Below, one piece after another: positions 22,293 through 33,372 of a stretch of DNA of 64,000 nucleotides (the first letter of the stretch is position 1; every line of letters begins with the position of its first letter). Location: NCBI GenBank assembly GCA_036172665.1, contig CM069875.1, positions 23,033,806 to 23,097,805 of the forward strand, in the 5' to 3' direction. This DNA comes from Prosopocoilus inquinatus (Eukaryota; Arthropoda; Insecta; Coleoptera; Lucanidae). The translations under genes were made by a program, and so were the position numbers. A model generated the notes under the pieces. The model did not search any database and was not told where the DNA came from. It worked only from the letters and a program-made list of their open reading frames with translations.

Positions 22293-24517
22293 TAGAGAGC
22301 GGATTTATATGCGAGTAATTTTGATGAAATATGCGCATATATATGCACTAAAAAATGATGAAATATGCACATATATATGCACTAAAAATGGCGAAATATG
22401 TGCAAGATAGGCCGAACACTTCAAATAATGCAATAACTGGTCTACTGTGTTTTATGGGCATTCTTATTCAAATAAAAAACATTATATTTTATACAATTTA
22501 TTTACATTTATTTGTAAACGCTTATATGAAGGAAGTATGTATATTATGTATGTACATTATTAAGTAAATATTATAACGACTAAAAAAATCTTCGATTATA
22601 ATTTACAACAATGTGTTTTTCCGAGTTCTCTACCAGGAAATTTTGCCTTTTATCTGACAAAATATTTTTATAAATTGAAAAACTCCTTTCAACATCCACG
22701 GAGGTAATTGGGGCATATTTAAAGTGACTCATAGCTGAAAATTCTACACTTAAGTCAATTTCAAAGTTTCCATTCAAAATTTCGTAAATTTCCTCAAGGG
22801 CTTTGAAGCCGCTATTTTTATCTAAAACGGATAAACATTTTTTATTTACTGAACTGCCGATTTTACCTGGAACTTTTGAAATATTCTCTTTAAATTCTTT
22901 AACAATTTTAACATATTCTATTAAAGACATTTTCGGTTTTTCTAAATTGTTTATAGTTTGTATTACAAAACTGTAATGCATTTTGATGAAGTTCAGTTGA
23001 TTTGCCAATTAAGTTTTTGTTACAATATTTTGTGCCTTTGCAATAGCAGCACTATCTTGGGCATTAAACTCTACAATCAATTCCTTAATTGCTACAAAAT
23101 GTTCAGCATAAAACATTGCCGCCTCCAACCAAGTTCCCCACCTAGTCAACACTGGTTCGGGAGGTAAAGGTACATTCGGCAGTTTTTCCCTGTACAACTG
23201 AACTCGTAGGGGACTTTTCACAAATATTTTTTTAATGGTACTAATTAGTAGATTTACATCAGAAAATTCACATCTAATATGTTCAGCTACTCTGTTACAT
23301 CCATGAGCTAAACAACTCACGTGAACTAAATTTTTATAAATTGTTTTAAATTGCTGCCCGGCTTTAACCATGTAAGGGGCAGCATCTGATACCATAAGTA
23401 AAATTTTTTCAGTAGGAACTACATTAGGTGAGAAAAATTTCATAAAACATTCATTAACAGATCTTAAAATACTTAAATGATTAGTTTTGTCTAACTGTGT
23501 ACAGGCTATTAAATAAGATTCACTAGGTTTATCTTCCCGCAAAGACCCTATTAACAAATTTACAATGTAACGCCCACAAGAATCAGTAGTTTCATCCACA
23601 ATAAAATAAATATATTGATTTTCTACGATTTTCTTGATTTCTTTTAGAGTATCGTTGTAGATGCGAGGCACGTAATTTTTTCTTTACGTACTTTCATCGG
23701 GAACATTTTTCTTGGTATATTTCCAACAAACTTTTAAAAATAGAATTTTGCAGTTTTTTCAAAGGTATGTTTATGTATGTTCTTGTTGTTCATTAGATGA
23801 AGTCATCAACGACGGTCCACTGTCTAAGGGTAATTGAAATGTTTTCGATTCATTCATCTTCTTGCATTTTGACTTGTGTAATTCTGTCCCGACATGTTGT
23901 GTGACCGAAAATTTTCGTTGGGTTGGTATCTACAACAAGAACTTGAATTTTTTTAAACTGTCTGAACTTTCAATATTCAAGAACCAAGCAAATATTTACC
24001 TAAGGAGGAAGAAAACAAACTTAAAACATTTTACTACAGGCTTTACAGAATACGCTTCCATTGGTGTAAGCAAGCTCGGGATAGCTTCTGATCCAGGAAC
24101 TAACCAGGCTCGAATTGTCTTTCGGCATATTGCACTTCTCACAAACAAAAATACTTTTACGGAAGAACTAAACGTTCGCAGCAATAACCGACTAATAATC
24201 CGTGAAGAAGTGATGAAACAATATTGCAAACATGAACGCCCCACCGCATCGTTAAGAAAGTACTTGGAAATCCCTAATTCACTACTTGGAAAATTCTGCT
24301 TGCTTAAGCCCAAGAAGGGTGCAAACTAGACCCTAATTAATGCAACAACATGTTCTGACGAATTAAGAATTCAGGAAAAAATTTACTCACTTCGACACAA
24401 ATTCTTTCAAATATGCATATATATGCACGTTTTTAAGAAATATGCGAAAATTGAACAAAATGCTCAAATATGCAAAATATGCATGCAATATGCATTTAGC
24501 ATAGAATCCGCTCTTTA
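22293..24517 (-). mobile_element. Complete but inactivated hAT transposon, perfect 8-bp duplication
   Basis: The 2.2-kb element is flanked by an exact 8-bp duplication CTAATAAC (22285-22292 and 24518-24525). Its ends are TAGAGAGCGGATT and, inverted, TAAAGAGCGGATT. Subterminal regions carry repeated ATATGCA/ATATATGC words: tandem blocks at about 22320-22400 and again at 24405-24500, as expected for hAT transposase binding sites. The interior encodes one BED-finger hAT transposase on the minus strand, now frameshifted. It is the clearest full-length DNA transposon in the window. Confidence 0.92.
22580..24128 (-). pseudogene. hAT transposase with BED zinc finger, frameshifted
   Basis: Minus strand. 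The likely start is the ATG at 24128 (MPKDNSSLVSSWIRSYPEL); the BED finger cysteines follow (FCKACSKMF). A stop- or intron-like break comes next, then the second half of the finger with its histidines (FSVTQHVGTELHKSKC, about 23900). The catalytic region (23009-23671) shows FIVDETTD, SDAAPYM, CLAHGCNRVAEHIR and LTRWGTWLEAAMFY. The C-terminal dimerisation part (22580-23008) shows KYAPITSVDVERSFSIYKNI followed by LSDKR. Family members cut and paste their own element. At least three breaks (about 24025, about 23700 and near 23008) make it inactive, though the large frames are still long, suggesting fairly recent death. Confidence 0.9.
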
Positions 24518-24525
24518 CTAATAAC

Positions 24526-26150
24526 AATCTCACCACTTTTAAGAACATTATTTTATCCTGTTTTAGTTTTTGTGCCGTTCGAAACCGGCGTTAATTTGAA
24601 TAAGGCTTTATTAGATGTTCGGTGCGTTTGCCACCTCAGTTACCAAAGTTTTCCATGGACTGAAATACGTCCGCATTGTAACTCCGCGCGAGATAATTAT
24701 ACAAAGAATAAAATCTCCGTGTATCGTGTTACGTGTGAGTTTCATTTATCCACTCTCAACTTAAACCAGCGACTGTCGAAAGTGTACGCAAGGTCCAGCG
24801 TTGCCAAAAGGAGATTTACGACCTCCATCAGACGCTGACTTCTGCATAGGCCCCAGCAAGTACTGGGAAGCTTTTTCATAAGAGGAAAGGTGCAAACAGA
24901 ATTGATGCCGTAAATTGTGAGAGAAGGTAATTCTATAGGTCAGTTCCAACGCAGTAGAAAATCGCAGATTATTCCGTTCACCGATTGAAACAAAGTTTAT
25001 AGTTTTGGGTAAGTAGGTATCAAAGTACGATCTCAATATCAGTACGGAAGTGTATACCTGCTATAGTTACAGGATCTGTATTTTTGAAAGCTTACAAGTG
25101 AACGAAGTAATTCTAGTTTGATGATGTTTTCGTCTGTGTTGAACGTTTTTCGAAAAAAGCAAGCGTATGCTTGCAGTATGTTAAAACGAATCCTTTTAAA
25201 TTTTCAGATGAAATCAATGCGATTACTTTAAAAAAGGAAGACATTGATTTTTACAACCTCTCCAACTGGATCGAATTCCTTTTTTTTTTCATTTTGTTTG
25301 ATTAATTAATTGAACGGCACATCCTTGGAAATCTTGCTTTAATGACTTAATAATAAACTTGCCGACATCAATTTCTAATTACCTCGTCTGAAGACTCAAT
25401 GAAATACTCAAGAATTGTTAATTCGTAATAATGCTGCCATAACGTGCTGTAATGGTTCCAAACGTGCACCTTGTTTTTGAGCTCCTGCGGAAACGTGTGA
25501 GAAGGGGTTGTCGATAATAATGACAAGACATCTGCGAGTACAATTCGCTTCACACTTTTTCTTATGAAGGATTCCGAATTTTCCTGACAAGAAGAATTTA
25601 TTAAATATTCCGATTTAAGATAAAAAGTTCGAAACTCGAATAAATCTGATGTGAGCTTTGGAACCAATAAAATAAACTATCATTTCTCATGAGATCGAAC
25701 ATCGTAAGCTTCCTGAAAAGAGAGAATAAAAAATATAAAACACGTATTATGAGTTTTGTACAAACCAAACCGCGGAGACGCCATTTTTCAAGAAAACCGT
25801 TGTATTAATATGCAAGGACGGACAGCAAATAGTTATTTACGCACCGAGTGCGGGAACAAATTTTTCCCGCGTGAGTGCAGTTTTGATGTATCATCGCTTC
25901 ATATGCGCGAACGCGGGATAATGATTCCCGCAAGAGTTTCGTACATATTTTTTGAAACGAATGTAGAAATTTAATTACACATACTTTCATATAATAATTT
26001 CAAGTCATGGCAAACCAAAAATGTAAAATTAAGCAATCCATGCTTAGTGTCGACGTTGCGTCAAATGACAAAAGCATAACTGAGCATAACTTACAAATTT
26101 TGATACGTTTTGCTCCTCGTTTTTTATGTGAACGTGTTCATTTTGTGCAA
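24526..26150. other. Unrecognised stretch, slightly GC-richer at 24560-24900
   Basis: No domain was recognised in frames on either strand. A short inverted pair, GCGGGAACAAATTTTTCCCGC at about 25850-25871, and further CGCGGGA words to 25935 lie just upstream of the Crypton-like fragment. They might belong to the same element. Confidence 0.4.
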
Positions 26151-26151
26151 T

Positions 26152-26370
26152 ATGTCTGATCTTGATATGCCTTGCACTCCCCCCGAAGTTCGGGAAGTTG
26201 CAAATGTGGCGATTCAAAATTTGCTACCCAAAAAATCGAAAGACCGATATGAAATTGTGTATTCTAAATTTGTGGAATGGTGCAAAGCCAGAAAAATTAA
26301 GAAGTATACAGAAAATTGTTTATGAGCATATTTTCAAGGCTTATTTATTATTATTAACCATTAATAATTC
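26152..26370 (+). pseudogene. Crypton-like tyrosine recombinase fragment (N-terminal part)
   Basis: Starting at the ATG at 26152, the frame reads MSDLDMPCTPPEVREVANVA and then a block with NLLPKKSKDRYEIVYSKFVE and WCKARKIKKYTENCL. A single TGA is followed in the same frame by AYFQGLF. This resembles the N-terminal helical core-binding region of the Crypton-type tyrosine recombinases and their derivatives common in insect genomes. The catalytic domain with its R-H-R-Y residues is not found downstream, so it is a truncated relic. The family assignment rests on remembered motif style and needs a profile search. Confidence 0.55.
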
Positions 26371-28380
26371 AAATAGCAATTTCCTTGTTTGAACGACGAA
26401 ATAGCTTCGCGCTATTTCGATGATGTGATAATCATTTTCGGTTTCGTCTGCTTTTTAAAGGATTACGAAATCGAAGTTTTTCGATTGTATACGATTCGTA
26501 AGGATGCATTTCCATCAGTTTTGCATCATTTTATTAACGCACATTTGCGGGTAACTAATGCCTAGTATAAGTATGATTAATTGTTAATCCTGTGCAAACA
26601 AATATTAGCCGTATTTGTTTAATTTGTTCGTTTTATATTTGCTGTTGAAGTAAAAAATTTGAAACCACTGAAACTTTTCGATACAATTCCGATTTCTTCA
26701 GATAGTCCTTGAAAAAACAAATCAAATAATGGTAGAGTAGGGGGTTCAACTTGTGTAGTTTTTGAGATAAAATGGATGGAGATGAAATGGATGAAATGTA
26801 AACTTGTTGGTGGTCATTGGAATAACTGAATGCGTCACAACAGCAATAGACTTTCGAGGAAAAACACAAAACACGATTTGTTTACGATTCTCTGAGGAAA
26901 GATTGCATAATGTGAACAATGAAGTTGACTTTTTTACGATGTAAGGATACAATAATAATTTTGTCAGTGGAATCGTGTTTGTGTCAACGTGCATATCAAT
27001 TCAATAATGTGTTCTTCTTAATACCAACCGTGGATTGTTTTTTAACTAAATATATAAATATATAAACATGGTGTTTTACGTATTTGCAATTTCTTCATGT
27101 GGGAAATATTTATTCGAATTAGAGTGAAGTGTTTAATCAAATATTACAAATGAAAAATTTATGAAGACTCCAGTTGAAGAAATTGCGTCTTTGCTGGAGC
27201 AAATGATATCAAAATAATGCAAATCACTGCCCGACGTACGTGTCTTTTGAACGCTCTTGGGTGAGAGCATACTTTGCACGCAGAGTTGCTCGTGGAAAGA
27301 AGAAAAATGTTGAGTTTCAAGTACGCAAGTCAAAACATGTATCCATAAGTATTTGCAGTAAGCAGGCCCTAAGACGCGTTATGTACGGCAGCCTATTCAT
27401 CAATCATGTGAATAAGAGCATAACAAAAAGGTCACATCGAGTGTCTGTTACAATAACCGTAAATTACGTCACATGACATTTACCATTTGTTGACACAGTG
27501 ACACAGTTTATAAAACATAAACAGTTAGTCAATCCGACATTAAAAACACATTACGCATCGGATTATAATAGTCATCAGTGCTATTCAAACGGTTTTCATT
27601 TGGGGCACAAGAAACTAAATATCTCCGATACATTTTTTTTCTTGCAATTTGGGACTTGCGTGACCTTAGTAAATGCACCCCTAAATGGTCGGACTCTTAT
27701 TAAGAATCACCCTGTATAACTTTTAAAAACTACATATTTCTGACTCTCTTTTAGAGATCCTGTCTATTATTTAGTGGTTCATAATAAATAAGTAATTAAA
27801 TTTTGATTGTATTTTGTTCCATGGACAAAAATTCAATGGCAAGGTCGGGTAACCGCGTGGGCCAACTCCGCCGTCCTATCATCGATTTGCAAAAAAAAGG
27901 TCGTCAATCTGCTTTCTCACTTCATTAGCAATTTGTGTCTGGTGCTCCAATCAGCTAACACCAACAGTTAAAACAAACATTAAATGGTAAATCTTCCAAG
28001 AAGTTTTAGCGTTACCACAGTTCTTTGAATTTTTAAATTACGACGATTACTTAGATTTTCATTATAAATATTTGTAGGAACAAAAAATAGGAACATTGTC
28101 AATCATCAAAATTGTGAAAACATTAAAACTTTCTTATATATACCGAATATGTTTGTGTAGATGTTTATTAATAAAAAATTAATTAATTAATTAATGTAAC
28201 CTTGAAACTGTAGCAATCATCACAATAATTAAAGGTCCAGTGATTTCTTTGCTTTTGCAAGTAGGAAGCAGTCCGTGCAATTGTAGTTTCCAAGAGCAAG
28301 CAGTTTCTGAAAGCACGACCTTTGGTCGATATCTTCACCGCCTTATTTAAATGTGAAATTATCTATCAGATTACTGCACA
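26371..28380. other. Unrecognised stretch with a single transposon-type end
   Basis: A lone TA-type terminus (AATCACCCTGTATA) lies at about 27706-27719 without a visible partner. A small hairpin, CGAAATAGC/GCTATTTCG, lies at about 26397-26421. Frames at 27240-27476 and nearby have no recognisable motif. Confidence 0.4.
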
Positions 28381-28387
28381 CATAATG

Positions 28388-28600
28388 TCTGTCACAATCT
28401 GACTGACAGATAAATTTAACCCTCAGATAAGGCGACGAGGAAATCACCCCTACAGCCGGTTGCTTCGCCGCGTAAAATTTATCTCTTAGCTGGAATGTGT
28501 CTTACGGTTGTCCGTACACGTCGTATGTATCACATTCTAACCGACCGATAAATTTAACCTTTAGGTAAGGCAACGAAGAAATTCACCGTTTAGGGATCGT
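28388..28600 (+). repeat. Two diverged direct copies of a block, 138-bp spacing
   Basis: The block GATAAATTTAAC plus following bases occurs at 28409 and again at 28547, with about 60 bp recognisably shared around each (ATAAGGCGACGAGGAAAT versus GTAAGGCAACGAAGAAAT). An inverted, more diverged version lies between them near 28475-28505. The combination suggests a small satellite-like or hairpin element. Confidence 0.5.
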
Positions 28601-28877
28601 TCGAGTTAACGCTCGGGGAACGCACTAATCAGAAATTCAGGAGTGTGAAGAAATGTGACAGTGTTCTAGAGTGCATAAAAGTAAGAAAAAGGAACGCTTG
28701 CGTGTCGAGTATCAAATCGAATGCAGCCTGTGATTACATGTAAGTACAAACTTTTTGTAATTGTTCTATTTATCCATTGCAATTTTGGGGCTTATTTGCG
28801 TTACTCTTTTAATTATTCATTATCACTGCTTTATCCATATATTACGTTATTTAGTGAAACACGATTTTTTCTTTTTA

Positions 28878-29235
28878 TACTGGGTGATTCAAAATAAGTG
28901 CCCGAACCATCAACCTCAGGTAGTACACAGAAAAAGGAAACAAAAAGTATACATAAAGGGCTAATAGTTTTTGAGATAAATTGCAGATATAAACTGGTTG
29001 ATGGACACTAGTGCAGCTGTATTGTCACAAGAGCAATGAACTCGCCTGGAATAGATTGAAACACTAGCGTTTACCATGAAAGGAAATTGTAAAACGTATC
29101 TATTCGTGGCTTTCTACGAAAAAAAATGTATAATACGCAATTCATTCTTTCAAATTTCGGACTTGAATGATACGATGTCCATTTTGGATTCAAAGGACAT
29201 TGATTTTTGAAATGCCTCTGATAAATCACCCTGTA
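28878..29235. mobile_element. TA-flanked inverted-repeat element, about 360 bp
   Basis: Ends are TACTGGGTGATTCA and, inverted, TACAGGGTGATTTA, at TA dinucleotides. The interior is non-coding. End type and TA target suggest a Tc1/mariner-type miniature element. Confidence 0.65.
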
Positions 29236-29299
29236 TACAGTGAAGCGTCTGTAAGATGAATACTCTAGAGGTGTCCTAACCTCTACCGAATATCTTTAT

Positions 29300-30145
29300 T
29301 GTTGTAATTGAATGTTTAAGAAATGTTTGTTTACATTATAAGTTTGGTAATATGATGCAGGGGGTGTATTTGTATGACGGTCATGCAGTTATGGGGAAAT
29401 ATTCTGGTACCAGAATATCGTCCTGGTGGCGGTGGTCCGGGGCGTTGGCCAGAGGGTATTATCGTGCACCAACGTACGGTGTAGTGGGGCCTGTCGCGGT
29501 GACAAGCAGCAGGAGAACATGGTATTGGCAAGACAATTAGCTGCATTCTGTATTCATTGTGATTGGGAATTCAGTTGGTTGTACGTCTGACCAAGTGGTA
29601 TCATTGAGCTATCCAGAACGATCTGACATGATGAGGTCGCTGGACCGGTACGGAGTGATGCTTGACACACACTCAGTCGGTGACATCAATTGATCCCGAG
29701 AAGGTATTCTAATATGCATCAGTGGGGGGGAGGGAGTTTTATATCCATAGGTACAGGTGATTGCAGGGCTAATGCATGCGAAGATAAGAAGTCAACGTGC
29801 GAGGATTGCTTTTCCAGTGTCCAATATCATTGTGAGGGAGCTACAGCTTCTAGATTTGCCGCCGGAGTCGGCAGGGTCGGAAGAACTTCCCCGGTAAGTG
29901 AAATGTTCCATATTACTGAATAGATACTCGTAAAAGGTTAGTTGTAATTTGCATGGCCCTTATCGATCTGAAATGCATTGCTCGGAAGCTAAGATGTTTA
30001 CCCTTAGGTCTATTGCGGTCAGGAAAGCGAGAAAGAAAGAACACAGGGAAAGAGAGTCCTAATTATCGGTGAGGGAATATTGTAACTAAGTTCTCTGATA
30101 AGTAGTATTGTTAGTCAATGATATTAAAAAAAAAATTAGCCGACA
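29300..30145 (+). mobile_element. Solo LTR (family L), copy 1, 846 bp, TTAT duplication
   Basis: The unit begins TGTTGTAATTG and ends TTAGCCGACA, the TG...CA form of LTRs, between a 4-bp duplication TTAT (29296-29299 and 30146-30149). It aligns with the LTRs at 31015-32428, 41062-42185 and part of 36980-37574. Shared landmarks include TTTGGTAATATGAT, GCATGCGAAGATAAGAAGTC, GGTAAGTG, ACTGAATAGATACTCGTAAA and an A-run before the end. It is shorter than the 1.12-kb sisters because of internal deletions. No gag or pol sequence is adjacent, so it is a solo LTR. Ty3/Gypsy or BEL/Pao origin cannot be decided from the LTR. Confidence 0.8.
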
Positions 30146-30149
30146 TTAT

Positions 30150-31010
30150 ATCTTTCTAGAAAGCGAGCAAATGTGTTGTATTTGCAGACTATTTCTAAAA
30201 CTGACGAAACGTGTTTATCTTGGAGAGATCTCACTGCGTATAATCCGTACCTATTTCCAAGTAATTTTAAGGAAAGTAAACATTCGGCACATCTATTTTT
30301 CTTAATAATTCAGATGATTTTTCTGACATAATATTTGTAATGTAGACGCAAAAAGCATCGCGCCAATTGAGACGAAGATATTCGACCCGAAGCAACCGAT
30401 GAAAGCGTAAGAGGCGAAAGTGCTCTTGACACAAATAAGGCCGTAAATCAAGAGATTTATGTGTTTACCGCTGAAATCGCCATGCTGTCGTTAATTTGCG
30501 TGGCATTTGACGCATAGGGTCTGTGCATTTTTTAAAGCAGAAATAAATAAGTATTGTAGGTATATTTTGTTTTGCTTTTAGGATGAAACTGTAAACTCCA
30601 TTTAGATAAAAGGCCTAGATTACAGTTCAGAAGGGAATTAAATTGGCACGCGTTTCATTTAAAGTTTAGTAATAAATACTCTTTGTAATTAAAGGAACTT
30701 ATAAAGGGTATTATGATTTATAATTTGTCTTCATCATTACAAATTTACTTCAAAACAAAATAATGATAATAATAATTTTCCGGAACACACAGTTTGTCCA
30801 TTGTTTTACGTTCACAAAAAGAAAAAGTTTTATTTTTGAGTTTTCTAAAAAATCATTCTTTTTAAAAATTTGGAAGTGTGAATTCAGATATTTGAAGAAA
30901 TTGGCTGTGATTGAACCAAAAATAAAAATTACACAAAATTCAACGACTCTTCGCCTTTTCTTTTCTCTCTTTTCTCCAAAACGTTGATCAACCATTAACA
31001 AAAAATGTAG
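30150..31010. other. AT-rich DNA between two opposed LTRs
   Basis: No reverse transcriptase, protease or integrase motif is present. The flanking LTRs have different target duplications (TTAT and ACAT), so this is ordinary host DNA between two independent insertions and not the interior of one element. Confidence 0.5.
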
Positions 31011-31014
31011 ACAT

Positions 31015-32428
31015 TGTTGGCTACATTTTTTTTGTTTAAATATTAGAGACAAACAATACTCTCTGAAGACGGAGTTATAATAAACATTCACTCACCATTT
31101 GTTAGGTCCATCATTCCTAATGTTCTTCTTTCTCTCTCGCTTCCCTGACCGCAACAGGCGCTGAGGGTAAATGTGTTAGCTCCTGGGCATCGCATTCCAA
31201 TTCGATAAGGACCATGCAAATTATAAGTAACCCTTTACGAGTATCTATTCAGTAAAATGGAACAAACCACTTACCGGGACCGTTTTCCCGGCCCCACCTG
31301 CTCCAGCAGCGATTCTAGAAGCTGTAGCTCCCTCATGATGATATTGGACACTGGGTAAGTCATCCTTGAACGTTAACTTCTTATCTTCGCATGCATTACC
31401 CCTCCACATTCACCTGTGGATACAAAACCCACCCCTCCCGATGGATATTAGCATACCTTGCCTCTCTAGCATACGTTCTCAGGATCAGTCGATGTTATCG
31501 ACTGCGTAAGTGTCAAGCACCACTCCGTTCCGGTCCAATGACATCATCAAGTTGGACCTTTTTGGATAGCTCAATTCTCTCACCTGGTTAAGAATGCAAT
31601 CAATCGAATTCCCTCTCACAATTAATGCAGAATACAGCTAATTGCTTTGCCGGTACCGTGCTGTTCATCGGTGCTGCTTGCACACTGCGGCAAGAGCCGT
31701 GTCAAGCACCACTCCGTTCCGATCCAATGACATCATTCTCTGGTCAACACCCCTGGTCGCATCCCGGAAAATATTCTGCTACCACAATATCTCCGCACAA
31801 AATCATGACCCTCATACCGCATTGCCAATCGTGAGAATGTACCGTCCTGCCAGAACATACCATCTCAGGTCATATTCTGCAGACACCCTCTATCTCATAT
31901 CCGACAACACACCGCGGCTACCACATATATCACCAGGCCCATCCGTGGCCCCGTTTACCGACACGTTTTGGGAGACTGCCGTCTCTGCCGTTTCTTTGCT
32001 GCCTAGACTAAACACCCCCCCCCCCCCCCCCGTATCATATTACCAAACTAATAACTTTTTTTTAGTAAAAATTTTGTGCAAATCGTTTTTGATTGCAGTG
32101 AAAACCTCGAGCAGCCTCTGTACAGCTGTTTCAGCCCTGCTTCTTCAGCAGAGACGTAGCTCGACATTCCCACTGCAAACAAAAACGACTTGTCATAGCC
32201 GCCTTGCGTGGGACCGCATGGCCGCCTTGCGTGGGGGACTTATTAGGAGCAAATCCCGCTTCAATTTGTCTATCCTACTGCAATGTCAGGTCAAAAAGCG
32301 ATCGTAAGATGTCGCTATTTTATCTGTTCAAACTAATAACGTAAACAAATATGCTAGTGCTTCAGAGATATTCCGAGAATGCATAAACTTTCTTAAATTC
32401 TAAACTTCTAAAATATACAACTACAACA
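31015..32428 (-). mobile_element. Solo LTR (family L), copy 2, ACAT duplication, carrying a snapback insertion
   Basis: On the plus strand it starts TGTTGGCTAC and ends TATACAACTACAACA, flanked by ACAT (31011-31014 and 32429-32432). Without the foreign 32056-32328 segment and its duplication it is about 1.13 kb, matching the sister at 41062-42185 (1124 bp). Oddities are a 17-C run at 32015-32031 where the sister has only a short C stretch, and a second copy of a roughly 37-bp block (31510-31547) at 31699-31736. A 221-codon frame at 31642-32307 runs from LTR into the insertion and is accidental. Confidence 0.85.
32056..32328 (-). mobile_element. Snapback repeat family S, copy 3 (simplest form) with proven empty site
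   Basis: Read on the minus strand the copy is module A (GAACAGATAAAATAGCG...) joined to module B, ending in GCACAAAATTTTTACT plus eight A. The target sequence CAAACTAATAAC appears on both sides (32044-32055 and 32329-32340) but only once (42086-42097) in the sister LTR at the same internal position. That directly demonstrates insertion with an 11-12 bp duplication. Next to the A/B junction a GCCGCCTTGCGTGGG block is duplicated. No coding capacity; the shape is retroposon-like. Confidence 0.85.
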
Positions 32429-32432
32429 ACAT

Positions 32433-33372
32433 GAAATAAAAACTACAAACCTGTTAAAACTGATATAAGAATTAAACAAGTCAATTAACAACTCATGAAA
32501 CTATTTTTAGGATGAAATTCATCGAATTAATGAGAGAAAAAATAAAGGTGGCTAAAAAATTCAGGTAGATTTTTAGCTGTAAGTGATTGTTAAACCATGG
32601 TGACTCTAGCTTGGGTGAATATTTTAGCAAAAGGTAATCGATAACTGGAGCATCTCGAGAATCTATCGATAGTTTCTTGGCAAATTATAACACAGTGCAA
32701 CCCAGAAGAAGGAATAATGACAATGAATGCTTTCAAGTTACACCCCAATAGACGCTGACGGTTGTACTACTAAATAATTTAAATAGAGACTGTAGCTGTA
32801 AGGCACGGGTCCAAAATCTACCTGTCGGGGTCGATATCGAAGTGCAGCGGAAGTTAACTTCTATGCTTCCCAACTCATTGACGACCAGGTTGGATTTCAG
32901 ATGTTAAAACAAATCATCAAGCCAAACTGTTTTATAACTATCGATTTGTTAGGAGGTAGAATGTTATTACTTATTAGGCAAATGAATATTGCAGAGTAAA
33001 CACGGGACCCTAAATTACTACATAAAAATATAATCAGTAAACTGTTTACTAATAATATTGCAGTTAGGTAAATGAACTTTAAAATATGTGGAACGTTTGC
33101 TGAATCCAAACACCTGATTTGTAAGCATCAGATATGTGGAAGTGATGATTTTTGATACAATTTTCTCATTTTGCAAGGACAATGTAAAATAGATGAAGAA
33201 AGAAAATAATAATTTGCAGTTACAGTATATTAAAAGTAATTAAATTTATTTGTTGTCTGTGTAACTTTAAATATTATGAAATAGATGACTTTCAGATTAC
33301 TTTATAATCGCTGTTTCCCTATAGGATTGACAGCTTTGTTAAAATTATCCCGAAAAAGTTCTCTTTAAAATG
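32433..33372. other. Unrecognised AT-rich stretch
   Basis: No gene or repeat structure was identified between the LTR and the next element. Confidence 0.4.

Noticed and set aside
23862..24329. 155-codon plus-strand frame
   Set aside because: It lies antisense to the N-terminal BED-finger part of the hAT transposase, whose motifs are on the minus strand.
31642..32307. 221-codon plus-strand open frame, the longest in the window
   Set aside because: It starts inside a solo LTR read antisense and runs through the C-run into an inserted snapback repeat. The sister LTR lacks it. It is a chance fusion frame.
29300..32428. Opposed LTR-like units read as the two arms of one large foldback transposon (also 36980-42185)
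   Set aside because: Each unit has its own TG...CA ends and its own 4-bp duplication (TTAT, ACAT, CAAC), so they are separate insertions.
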